From: Mucilaginibacter lacusdianchii
Lineage (GTDB): Bacteria > Bacteroidota > Bacteroidia > Sphingobacteriales > Sphingobacteriaceae
Length of the DNA stretch: 64,000 nt
Assembly: GCF_009770985.1 (NCBI RefSeq)
Contig: NZ_WSRW01000003.1
Location: forward strand, 186,001-250,000
Direction: 5' to 3'
In this document: positions 9,832 to 18,421 of the stretch, one piece after another
How positions within the stretch are numbered: position 1 is the stretch's first letter
Layout of the letters: every line of letters starts with the position of its first letter
Translations under genes and position numbers: made by a program
Notes under the pieces: model-generated
Told to the model about the DNA's origin: nothing
The model's database searches: none
Seen by the model: the letters and a program-made list of their open reading frames with translations, nothing else

Positions 9832-9991
9832 ATACTTATTGTATACTTTACAATATTATCATATTGCCAATACCTCTATTGCCTTTACTTCGTGTAATGA
9901 TTAGGCATCACACAATTTAAATTATAAAGAAAAGAATTCACCGTTTAATAGGGCGACAAACGATGTTTTCTTTAATTAAATTGTATATTAC

Positions 9992-10058
9992 AGCTCTTTT
10001 TTACATGGGTGACTTCTACAAATTTGGTAAGTGATTAGTCTACATGTTGAAAAGAGCT
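9992..10058 (+). other. Long imperfect hairpin in a 553-bp non-coding gap
   Basis: The gap 9798-10351 has no convincing ORF and is AT-rich. Within it, AGCTCTTTT plus ACATG (9992-10007) can pair with CATGT plus AAAAGAGCT (10043-10058), giving roughly a 16-bp stem with a single mismatch and one G-U pair around a 35-nt loop. No T run follows, so it is not an ordinary terminator. It could be a leader RNA structure, a small RNA or a remnant of a small mobile repeat. Confidence 0.4.
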
Positions 10059-10103
10059 TTAACTAAACCGAAAATTACAATATGTTTCCAGAATATTTTA
10101 TGC

Positions 10104-10236
10104 TAACATCCTATAGTAAATGGATAAAAATTAGCAAAAAACGACGTTCGCGTTAAATGATATTTGTGTATAAACCTGTTTGAGTGTTCAAACAAACCAA
10201 TTATTAGAACCAATCAATAAACAGTTAACAAACTGT
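10104..10236 (+). promoter_or_regulatory. Upstream region of the 10352 gene with motifs shared with the 7219 leader
   Basis: TAACATCCTATA at 10104-10115 and AAACCAATTATT at 10194-10205 match exactly the two elements upstream of the symporter at 7219. A further inverted repeat, ACAGTT/AACTGT, lies at 10221-10236. No full -33/-7 promoter could be fixed by eye. Confidence 0.4.
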
Positions 10237-10351
10237 AATTTAGTTTTTTAATTTTTATTGAATCTTGAACAAAAATCAGCTTCAGGCTTGGCCTTTATTA
10301 AACAGAGTGGAAGCGAAGCCATCATTGCTTTGATACATAATTATTATAACG

Positions 10352-12025
10352 ATGTTAAAAGGAGATCATAAAAAGCAGATTGTGTTGGTTGCCAGTGGCG
10401 ATTTAAGGCTATCTGCAAACCAAACCTGCTGGGCCGTGCAAGAGCAGATGGAAGCGAAGCTAACCGCTGCTCTCGAAAAATTGGGCTGGTCTGTTCAACG
10501 TGCACATACTTACAATGCCGGCAGGCAACATGGCTTTATCGACTCGCAACGGATGGGCATCGAGGTGTTCAAAACCATCGATACGGAGCAGCCGCTAATT
10601 GTTGCTGAAAGTGTTTGGCAGTATACCCACCACGTTTTACCCGGCTTAACTACGCATAAAGGTCCAATACTTACGGTAGCCAATTGGGATGGAACCTGGC
10701 CTGGTTTAGTGGGCATGCTTAATTTGAATGGTTCACTTACCAAAGCAGGGGTTGAATACAGCACGTTATGGAGTGAAGATTTTACCGACTCGTTTTTTAC
10801 CCAAAAGTTGAATGAATGGTTGCTGACAGGTAAGATAAAGCACGATCAAAGTCATGTTCAAAATTTTGATTTGATAGATATCCCTTTGGAAGATGAGATG
10901 ACTGGTAGAAGTTTTGCTAAAAACTTGAAGCGAAATAAAGCCATCATGGGCGTATTTGACGAAGGTTGCATGGGCATGTACAATGCCATTATTCCCGACG
11001 AAATTTTGCACCCTACCGGTTTGTTCAAAGAAAGATTAAGCCAATCTACCCTTTACGCAGCTATGCTAAAGGTACAGGATACCGAAGCTGAAGCGGTTTT
11101 GAACTGGCTGCTGCAAAAAGGTATGCGCTTTAACTGGGGAACTGATGAGGCTACCGAATTGACCCGCAACCAAACGCTGGAGCAGTGCAAAATGTATATT
11201 GCCGCTGTCAGGCTAGCACATGAATTTGGTTGTGATACCATCGGTATACAATATCAGCAAGGCTTAAAAGATTTAGCTCCGGCAAGTGATTTGGTAGAGG
11301 GATTACTGAATAATCAAGATCGTCCACCCGTTTTCAATGAATCGGGAGAAGAACTTTACGCTGGTCAGGCACTGCCCCACTTTAATGAGGTAGATGAATG
11401 TGCTGGTTTAGACGCACTGGTAACTTATCATTTATGGAACCAACTGGGTATGCCGGGCGAAACCACCTTACATGATTTGCGCTGGGGGCAACATTTTACC
11501 AGTGAAGGAGTGGATGACTTTGTTTGGCTGTTCCTGATTTCGGGTGCTGCACCTCCTGCACATTTTATTGATGGTTATGCCGGTGCGGTGAGTGAACGCC
11601 AGCCGTCTATGTACTTCCGTTTAGGTGGTGGAAGTTTGAAAGGGATAAGCAAACCCGGGCATATTGTTTGGAGTCGCGTATTTGTAATGGACAATCAACT
11701 GCATTGCGATATTGGTGTAGGTGAAGCCGTTTATTTGCCCGAAGAAGAGACAAACCGCCGTTGGGAACTTACTACGCCACAATGGCCAATTATGCATGCC
11801 ACGCTTAAAGGCGTAACCCAAAACCAAATGATGGCAAGGCACAAAGCCAACCACATACAAGTAGTTTATGCAACTAACGCAGAAAAAGCATTACAAGCCT
11901 GCCGTATTAAGGCGGCTGCTATGGCCGAATTAGGTTTAAAAGTACATTTTTGCGGAGACATAGATTTTACAGTAACCGATAGCAGTGACATAGAAGAAAT
12001 TAATGTATATGAAAAAGCTGATTAA
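10352..12025 (+). CDS. L-fucose/L-arabinose isomerase-family protein
   Basis: The 557-residue cytoplasmic protein has no signal peptide and shows the layout of the FucI/AraA aldose-ketose isomerase superfamily. Metal-ligand-like acidic segments are [11 protein letters not shown] (near residue 208) and [12 protein letters not shown] (near 346), with a C-terminal domain around residues 400-520. It is slightly shorter than classical FucI (about 590 residues). L-fucose isomerases also isomerise D-arabinose, so with the neighbouring NAL-type lyase a Kdo to D-arabinose to D-ribulose route is possible; simple fucose or rhamnose isomerisation is the alternative. The gene overlaps the start of the DUF3826 gene by about 17-23 bp, indicating tight co-translation. 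Confidence 0.7.
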   Translation: MLKGDHKKQIVLVASGDLRLSANQTCWAVQEQMEAKLTAALEKLGWSVQRAHTYNAGRQHGFIDSQRMGIEVFKTIDTEQPLIVAESVWQYTHHVLPGLTTHKGPILTVANWDGTWPGLVGMLNLNGSLTKAGVEYSTLWSEDFTDSFFTQKLNEWLLTGKIKHDQSHVQNFDLIDIPLEDEMTGRSFAKNLKRNKAIMGVFDEGCMGMYNAIIPDEILHPTGLFKERLSQSTLYAAMLKVQDTEAEAVLNWLLQKGMRFNWGTDEATELTRNQTLEQCKMYIAAVRLAHEFGCDTIGIQYQQGLKDLAPASDLVEGLLNNQDRPPVFNESGEELYAGQALPHFNEVDECAGLDALVTYHLWNQLGMPGETTLHDLRWGQHFTSEGVDDFVWLFLISGAAPPAHFIDGYAGAVSERQPSMYFRLGGGSLKGISKPGHIVWSRVFVMDNQLHCDIGVGEAVYLPEEETNRRWELTTPQWPIMHATLKGVTQNQMMARHKANHIQVVYATNAEKALQACRIKAAAMAELGLKVHFCGDIDFTVTDSSDIEEINVYEKAD

Positions 12026-12695
12026 ATACGCTGGTATAGCAGCGTTGTGTGTATTGTTTGCAAAGCCGGTACAAGCGCAGGACGCACAAACGCAAGCAGA
12101 CAAAGAAGCTGCTTATGTAAAAACCGTAACCGGAAGAGCGGCTAAAATTACGGCAAGCCTGGGGCTGAATGATGAAAGCAAGGCAGCAAAAGTGACCGCC
12201 ATTATTGCCAAACAATATCAGGATTTGAACAATGTGTATATCACGCGTGACGCCAAACTGAAAGAAGTGAAAGAGCGCTACGCTGATAACAAACAAGAAT
12301 TGCCTGCCGCACTAAAGGCGGTTGACGTAAGTGTTGCCGAACAGTTGAAGCCGGTACATGCACAATATATAAGCAACTTGTCTGCTTATCTTACGCCAGA
12401 ACAGGTTAATAAAGTTAAAGATGGCATGACGTATAATGTACTTAACGTTACTTACACAGCTTACAACGATATGATTCCCACGCTTACACAAGAGCAGAAA
12501 AGTCAGATCATGACCTGGCTTACCGAGGCCCGCGAGCAATCCATGGATGCAGAATCATCAGAAAAAAAGCATGCCTGGTTTGGGAAATATAAAGGCCGTA
12601 TCAATAACTATCTATCAGCAGCCGGTTATGACATGAAAAAAGAAGAAGCCGGTTGGATGGAACGTATCAAAGCTTCTAAATCTAATAACAAATAA
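12009..12695 (+). CDS. DUF3826-type secreted protein, copy 1
   Basis: This small exported protein (228 residues) has a clear signal peptide ([20 protein letters not shown], cleavage near QAQ). An in-frame ATG two codons earlier (12003) is an equally possible start; both lie inside the end of the upstream isomerase gene. The mature part is mostly helical and charged. It shares with the second copy at 34519 a core with the pattern [27 protein letters not shown] and YL..AGYD. I recognise this as the DUF3826 type often seen in pectin loci. Function is unknown; a periplasmic binding or chaperone role is a guess. It is the last gene before the SusC/SusD unit. Confidence 0.75.
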   Translation: MKKLIKYAGIAALCVLFAKPVQAQDAQTQADKEAAYVKTVTGRAAKITASLGLNDESKAAKVTAIIAKQYQDLNNVYITRDAKLKEVKERYADNKQELPAALKAVDVSVAEQLKPVHAQYISNLSAYLTPEQVNKVKDGMTYNVLNVTYTAYNDMIPTLTQEQKSQIMTWLTEAREQSMDAESSEKKHAWFGKYKGRINNYLSAAGYDMKKEEAGWMERIKASKSNNK

Positions 12696-12704
12696 ACTAT
12701 TGAT

Positions 12705-12740
12705 TGCCGGAAGGTTAAAGCAGTGCTTCACTTTCCGGCA
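12705..12740 (+). terminator. Hairpin between the DUF3826 gene and susC
   Basis: TGCCGGAA (12705-12712) and TTCCGGCA (12733-12740) form a perfect 8-bp stem, with a smaller AAGC/GCTT stem inside the loop. No T run follows, so it may be a weak terminator, an RNA-processing site or a stabiliser separating moderate upstream expression from high susC expression. Confidence 0.45.
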
Positions 12741-12859
12741 TAACCATTAATGAACAAAACTTGGGTATAAAAAAATTTAAGCGTATGAGATAAATTATTA
12801 CTACTACACACCAATTAAATCTATATTAAACCAATTAATGAACCATTTTAAATTAAGAG

Positions 12860-15800
12860 ATGAAGAAAATCTACTTATTGATTTTGCTTTTGCCACTGTT
12901 AACCTACTCGGCATTCGCGCAAAATCGTACCATAACTGGTACAGTAATAAGCGCCGATAAAAACGAGCCGCTTATCGGCGTATCCATCCAGGTAAAGGGT
13001 GGAAGTACCGGTACCCAAACTGATGCCAACGGAAAGTTTTCCTTAAAAGTAACTAACCTGCAAAACGTAGTTATTGGCGTACGTTATGTAGGTTATGCTT
13101 ACCAAGAGCATACTTTACGAGTGGGTGAAAACAACCTGGATGTGAAAATGCAGCCCAGTGCCGAAAGTAACTTAAGCGATGTTGTAGTGGTAGGTTACGG
13201 TACACAGAAAAAAATTCACCTTACCGGTGCTGTGGCATCTGTAGATACCAAGCAAATTCAGGATATCCCGGCAACAGACCTGGCATCAACATTACGCGGC
13301 CAGGTTCCTGGTTTAAATATATCCGGTGGTAATGCACGTCCTACAACTAATTCAACAACTATCAGTGTCCGCAATCCAATTGTATTTCCCGGCGCTAATA
13401 ATCCAGGTCCACTATTTATTATCGACGACGTGTTTCGTGACGCGGCCGCATTCAATAACTTAGACCAAAGTGAGGTTGAAAGTATATCCATTTTAAAGGA
13501 TGCAGCAGCAGCAATTTACGGTATACAGGGTGCGTACGGAGCCATTGTGGTAAGAACCAAAAGAGGCAAAAGCGGTGCCCCAAAGGTAACCTACAATGGT
13601 GCATACGGCGCTTCTACTGCTGTTAAAATTCCTGATGTGTTAACTGGCGGCCAAATGGCTCAATTTTATAATGATTATAATGCCACGCCAATCATCGCAA
13701 ATAATCAAACCATTGATGAGCACGGTTATGTAAGTCCGCTTACACCAGGTGGAGCACCTACAAAAAACCTATCTTATTTTACGCCCGACGAGTTGGCTTA
13801 TTTCAATAATCCCGCCAATAACACCGATTGGCTAAGATATGCTTTCAAAACCGCTGTTACGCAACGTCACACTTTAAACATTAGCGGTGGTAGCGATAAG
13901 GTAACTTATTTTGCAAGCTCAACTTATACCAGCCAAAATTCGAACTTTGCCGGTGTTGGCAACAACCGGTGGACTTATCGCGCCAGTGTTGATGCCAAGG
14001 TAGCCAACGGTTTAAAAGTGGCATTGTCGCTTAGCGGATCAATTAACAATTCTAAAATCAGATACTTTAAGCAAGGCACCGAAAGCGCAGATAACGATTT
14101 CAGGACATTGCTTACAGTAGCACCTTGGACCCAATACTTTATCAATGGTATTGCAGCGTTGCCCAGCGGTCCGCAAGGCAGCACAAGTAGCAACCTGTTG
14201 CAAAATTTTAACTATTTCCAGGCTGCACAACAGCTAAACGATTATTCGTTGACTAAACCAACAGTGCTTAATATCAATCCAACAATTAGTTATGATGTTC
14301 CTTTTGTAAAAGGCTTGCGTTTAACAGCCAATTATAACAGGCAAATCACTAACACCTTTTCCAAACAGGTGGGAACCAGTTATACACTTACTCAATTTGC
14401 CGGTTTAGGAGAAAATAATCACATTCCCGGCGGTGCAATTTTAAATGCCGATTTGAAACAGAACAACGGTGACTTAATACGTTTTAATCCGGCTTACGCA
14501 AATGACTATCAGTTAACTACTACGGCATCTTATAGCCATAAATTCGGGAAGCATGAAATCTCTTTATTAGGCTTATACGAGCAGCAGGAAAGATACCGTG
14601 AAGGGATTGAAGCCTATGCAAATGGTGTCTTAATAGGAGGCTTTGATAACCTGAATTTTACCAATGGGGCTCAGGTGGCTAATCAGGCCAACGGTGCTAT
14701 CTCAAACTTTGGTCGCCAGGCTGTTGCTGGTCGTTTAAACTATAATTACGACGATAAATATTTGTTTGAAGGCGTTTTCAGAGCTGACGGAAATACCAAT
14801 TTTGCACCGGGTAAAAATTGGGGCTATTTCCCATCGTTCTCGGCAGGTTGGGTAGTGTCACAAGAAGGTTTCTTTAAAAACAATGTAAAATTTGTAGATT
14901 TCTTTAAAATCAGAGGTTCAGTTGGATTTTTAGGGGCCGACAATACCAAACCTTTCCAATACCTGGAAAATTATAACTTTGGCCAAACTCAAAAAGCAGC
15001 CGTATTTGGCGGTAATAATGATCGTGGCTTGGCTATCTTTCAGTCAGTGGCGCTGGCAAACCCTAATGTGCGTTGGGATAATGCCAATAAATATAACTTA
15101 GGCTTAGACCTGCAGTTTCTTAAGAACCGCCTGTCAATGAGTGTTGATGGATTTTTGGATCATCGTTATAACGGACTTGCCAACTTAACTTCATCAACAC
15201 CATTAGTGGTAGGTGCAAACGTTCCAACTGAAAACTATGCTGTGGGCGATAACTTCGGTTATGAAATTTCGGCTACCTGGCGAGATCATATCGGTAAAGA
15301 TGCAACCTATTATATTACAGCAAACTTTAGCTGGAGCGATAACAAGTACATTAAAGTAGATCAGGATGCTGGTAAAGCCGGAACTTATTTGGATGGTATC
15401 AATCGTTCAAGTGATTTAGGCTTACTTGGCTATGTATATGCTGGCTTTCTAAGAACTCAGGCAGACGTTGACTCTTGGATGTCATCTCACCCTGGTTATA
15501 CACTCAATGGTATTGCTCCTAAACCGGGTATGTTGGTTTATCAAGACGTGAGAGGTCTTAGAAATGCTGCTGCACCAGGTGGTTACAACGCCCCTGATGG
15601 TAAAATCACCGATGCCGACTTGGAATATATTAAACCAAAATCGAGCAACCATTACGGTGGTGCCTTTAATTTTGGTGGAACATACAAAGGCATAAGTGTT
15701 CAGGTTATTACTACATTAGGCTGGGGTGGCGCAAGCATGTTAGAGGCAGAAGCGCTTAACCCAATTGGCGGTGTTTTCAGCGCAAATGGTACCATTCCTC

Positions 15801-16147
15801 TGCAAAATCGTCCGTCTTTCTGGGCTCCGGGCAATTACTGGACATATAGTAACACTAATGCCGAATTGCCAAGTCCTTACTATGTAGGCAGAAACGGTAT
15901 GAACGACGCAACATCCGATTTTTGGCTTAAAAGTTCGTTCCAATTCCGGATGACTAACCTGAATGTTTCTTACGCGTTGCCAAAAAGATGGGCAAGTAAA
16001 GTTGGTGTAAGCGACATTCGTATTTATACAAACGTTGTTAACCCGGTTAATTTCTACAATCCATACGGATGGCGCGATTCGGGTACGAATTTCCTCCAAT
16101 ATCCTTTAGTTAAATCTTACACTTTTGGCTTAAATGTGGGCTTTTAA
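12860..16147 (+). CDS. SusC-like TonB-dependent outer-membrane transporter
   Basis: The 1095-residue protein has a signal peptide ending near AFAQ, a CarboxypepD-regulatory-like domain (TVISADKNEPLIGVSIQV onward, about residues 25-100), a VVVVGYGTQKK segment typical of SusC proteins, a plug domain (GAVASVDTKQI to VVRTKRGKSG, about 115-235) and a long beta-barrel ending in aromatic GLNVGF, the usual outer-membrane C-terminal signature. It would import oligosaccharides, powered by TonB. It pairs with the SusD at 16156 (8 bp downstream) and is the only SusC in the window, so it probably serves the whole enzyme set. No anti-sigma or ECF genes lie beside it. Confidence 0.96.
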   Translation: MKKIYLLILLLPLLTYSAFAQNRTITGTVISADKNEPLIGVSIQVKGGSTGTQTDANGKFSLKVTNLQNVVIGVRYVGYAYQEHTLRVGENNLDVKMQPSAESNLSDVVVVGYGTQKKIHLTGAVASVDTKQIQDIPATDLASTLRGQVPGLNISGGNARPTTNSTTISVRNPIVFPGANNPGPLFIIDDVFRDAAAFNNLDQSEVESISILKDAAAAIYGIQGAYGAIVVRTKRGKSGAPKVTYNGAYGASTAVKIPDVLTGGQMAQFYNDYNATPIIANNQTIDEHGYVSPLTPGGAPTKNLSYFTPDELAYFNNPANNTDWLRYAFKTAVTQRHTLNISGGSDKVTYFASSTYTSQNSNFAGVGNNRWTYRASVDAKVANGLKVALSLSGSINNSKIRYFKQGTESADNDFRTLLTVAPWTQYFINGIAALPSGPQGSTSSNLLQNFNYFQAAQQLNDYSLTKPTVLNINPTISYDVPFVKGLRLTANYNRQITNTFSKQVGTSYTLTQFAGLGENNHIPGGAILNADLKQNNGDLIRFNPAYANDYQLTTTASYSHKFGKHEISLLGLYEQQERYREGIEAYANGVLIGGFDNLNFTNGAQVANQANGAISNFGRQAVAGRLNYNYDDKYLFEGVFRADGNTNFAPGKNWGYFPSFSAGWVVSQEGFFKNNVKFVDFFKIRGSVGFLGADNTKPFQYLENYNFGQTQKAAVFGGNNDRGLAIFQSVALANPNVRWDNANKYNLGLDLQFLKNRLSMSVDGFLDHRYNGLANLTSSTPLVVGANVPTENYAVGDNFGYEISATWRDHIGKDATYYITANFSWSDNKYIKVDQDAGKAGTYLDGINRSSDLGLLGYVYAGFLRTQADVDSWMSSHPGYTLNGIAPKPGMLVYQDVRGLRNAAAPGGYNAPDGKITDADLEYIKPKSSNHYGGAFNFGGTYKGISVQVITTLGWGGASMLEAEALNPIGGVFSANGTIPLQNRPSFWAPGNYWTYSNTNAELPSPYYVGRNGMNDATSDFWLKSSFQFRMTNLNVSYALPKRWASKVGVSDIRIYTNVVNPVNFYNPYGWRDSGTNFLQYPLVKSYTFGLNVGF

Positions 16148-16155
16148 AAAATAGA

Positions 16156-18042
16156 ATGATGAAAATCAATTATATAATTTTTGCAGCGTTCGCAGGAGCG
16201 GTGCTGTTTTCAAGCTGTAAAAAGGTGCTTGATAAAGTAGATGTGGGCAAAGGTACTGCTGAGCAGGTTTACAGTGATTCAATTTTAACCAAACAGTCGG
16301 TAGATTATATTTATGGCCAAAATTTACCCACATGGGGAGGTAATGGTGCTGATGGCGGTACCATACCAACTTCATTAACCGGTTTAACTGATGAAACTAC
16401 CGGAGACAACAAGTTTTTGCAAGGGGTTGCAACCAGTGCGGATGAAGGCTCAATAGGTACATCCAACAGTAACTCCAACTTTTACGGTAAAATGCGTATT
16501 ATCAACACGTTTATACGTGATTGCCGCGCAGGTACACTTCCAACCGCACAAAAAAACAGGTTCATTGCCCAAGCTTTATTTTTCAGGGCTTTCAAATATT
16601 TTAGCATGGTGCGCGTTTATGGCGGTGTGCCGCTGGTACTTACACCACTATCTTCAGTAGGCGATGAAAATAAATTGGCCAATCAGCAGCCACGTGCTTC
16701 AACGTCTGCTTGTATTGCACAAATTACCGCTGATTTGGATACCGCTATGAAATACCTGCCTGCAAAATGGCCAAACACCAATGATTGGGGACGCATTACG
16801 TCAGGCGCTGCAGCAGCTTTCAAAGGTCGTGTGTTGCTTACTTGGGCAAGCCCTCAATTCAACCCGAGCAATGATCAAACCCGCTGGCAAGCGGCTTATG
16901 ATGCCAGTACAAAGGCTATCACGTTACTTGCTCAGGGCGGATTTGGCTTGTTTACCTCAACCGGCAATTCAGCAGCCGGTGGTGGTAGTAATGCTTATGC
17001 AAATATGTGGTTTACCGAAGTAAACAACCCGGAAGCTGTTATGGTAACCGGATATAATACCACTACTTCCGAGCAATTTAGGAACGGTAACAATTATGAT
17101 AAAAGTGTTCGCCCTGCCTATCTTGGTGCCGGAGGAAGCTCTTCACAGCCAACATGGGATTTTGTTAAAAACTACCTGATGAAAGATGGTAAAGACACAT
17201 TAACATCTAAGTATGGTAAATCGGCAACGGGTGGTTACAGCCTGCAAACGTTCTGGAAAAATCGCGATCCGCGTTTTGACTGGACTATTGCTTACAATGG
17301 TTGTACATGGCCTACCTTAAATGTGTCCAATTATAAGTTATGGACTTATGTTTATTATACAAACGCTGGAAAAACGGCTTTCAAATCAACTGAAATTTCC
17401 GGACAAACATCAACGGGTTTTTACTTGAGAAAGGCAACCAATGCTACTACTAATGCAAGTGACTTACAATACAGCGGTACCGACTGGATGGAAATCCGTT
17501 ATGCTGAAGTGTTAATGAACCAGGCTGAAGCTGCGGCAGAATTAGGTCGTTTAGGTGTAAGTCAGGAAGCTTATGCAAATATTATCGCCATTCGCAAGCG
17601 CGCTGGCATTGAGCCAGGCACTGATGCCCTTTATGGATTAACTGCTGGTATGGGACATGATGAAATGATAAATACCATTATGAATGAGCGTGCTGTGGAG
17701 TTTGCGTATGAAGGTAAACGTTTCTGGGATTTGCAAAGAAGAAAGCTTACTCAAACATTGCTTAATTTTGAAAATAGAAAAGCGCGTTACGGTATTACTA
17801 TTTCATTGAAAAATGCGCCTGCTACCGATTACGCTCTTGCTACCCGCGAGACAGCTAGCTTGGACGATCTTTACACTAACACTTTTGAGGTTAAGGTTAA
17901 TAGAAAGCTTGACACTAAGTATTCTTTGAACTGGCAAAATAATTATTTATTCTTTGCCATACCACCGAACACTATTTCTAATGACCCCGCCATTGTTCAA
18001 ACAAACGGATGGGATTTAGGTGGATTTGATCCGCTGAAATAA
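16156..18042 (+). CDS. SusD/RagB-family glycan-binding lipoprotein
   Basis: The 628-residue product begins with a lipoprotein signal; the lipobox is LFSSC with the Cys near residue 21, so it is anchored in the outer membrane, facing outward as SusD proteins do. The N-terminal TPR-like SusD region and the C-terminal RagB/SusD motif (NERAVEFAYEGKRFWDLQR, about residues 514-532) are clear. It forms the lid on the SusC channel and binds the pectin-derived oligosaccharide. The start could be the first or the second of two adjacent ATGs. A strong hairpin terminator follows at 18061. Confidence 0.96.
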   Translation: MMKINYIIFAAFAGAVLFSSCKKVLDKVDVGKGTAEQVYSDSILTKQSVDYIYGQNLPTWGGNGADGGTIPTSLTGLTDETTGDNKFLQGVATSADEGSIGTSNSNSNFYGKMRIINTFIRDCRAGTLPTAQKNRFIAQALFFRAFKYFSMVRVYGGVPLVLTPLSSVGDENKLANQQPRASTSACIAQITADLDTAMKYLPAKWPNTNDWGRITSGAAAAFKGRVLLTWASPQFNPSNDQTRWQAAYDASTKAITLLAQGGFGLFTSTGNSAAGGGSNAYANMWFTEVNNPEAVMVTGYNTTTSEQFRNGNNYDKSVRPAYLGAGGSSSQPTWDFVKNYLMKDGKDTLTSKYGKSATGGYSLQTFWKNRDPRFDWTIAYNGCTWPTLNVSNYKLWTYVYYTNAGKTAFKSTEISGQTSTGFYLRKATNATTNASDLQYSGTDWMEIRYAEVLMNQAEAAAELGRLGVSQEAYANIIAIRKRAGIEPGTDALYGLTAGMGHDEMINTIMNERAVEFAYEGKRFWDLQRRKLTQTLLNFENRKARYGITISLKNAPATDYALATRETASLDDLYTNTFEVKVNRKLDTKYSLNWQNNYLFFAIPPNTISNDPAIVQTNGWDLGGFDPLK

Positions 18043-18060
18043 CGGTACTTATTATATAAA

Positions 18061-18098
18061 CAACAAAGGGGGAGTAGTTTACTTCCCCTTTGTTGTTT
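18061..18098 (+). terminator. Rho-independent terminator after susD
   Basis: An 11-bp GC-containing stem, CAACAAAGGGG at 18061-18071 paired with CCCCTTTGTTG at 18085-18095, is followed by TTT. It ends the susC-susD unit 19 bp after the susD stop. Confidence 0.85.
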
Positions 18099-18173
18099 AA
18101 ACTAGTTTGTATAATATTAACAATTAAGATTTTAGTAGGTAGCATTGTTAAACTGATTTGAACAGGTGCTATA

Positions 18174-18263
18174 GCTATAAATGTAACATCTTTGCTATAA
18201 ACTTATTGTAATGCTGATAATGAGTCCTATGCTAATATTTCACAATACTTTGTTAATATTTCA
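18174..18263 (+). promoter_or_regulatory. Two pairs of helically phased direct repeats upstream of the 16-gene operon
   Basis: Within the 378-bp gap 18043-18421, GCTATAAA occurs at 18174-18181 and 18194-18201 (20 bp apart), and TAATATTTCA at 18233-18242 and 18254-18263 (21 bp apart). Direct repeats about two helical turns apart are the classic arrangement for AraC-type regulators, and the helix-turn-helix of hybrid two-component sensors is of that type. TAACATC (18184-18190) also recalls the motif at 7089 and 10104. The rest of the gap is AT-rich and shows no ORF; no exact TAnnTTTG promoter was found. Confidence 0.45.
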
Positions 18264-18421
18264 TATAAAATGGGTGTGCAAGGCGTGCATATTTGAACAG
18301 AGAACAAAATAAACCAATAGTACCTAAGTTTTCCAATCGCCATATACATTACCAGTTTAAATACTATTTTATTGTATTTTGACAGGCATTTAATGGCTTT
18401 AAACTAAACATATTCTATATA

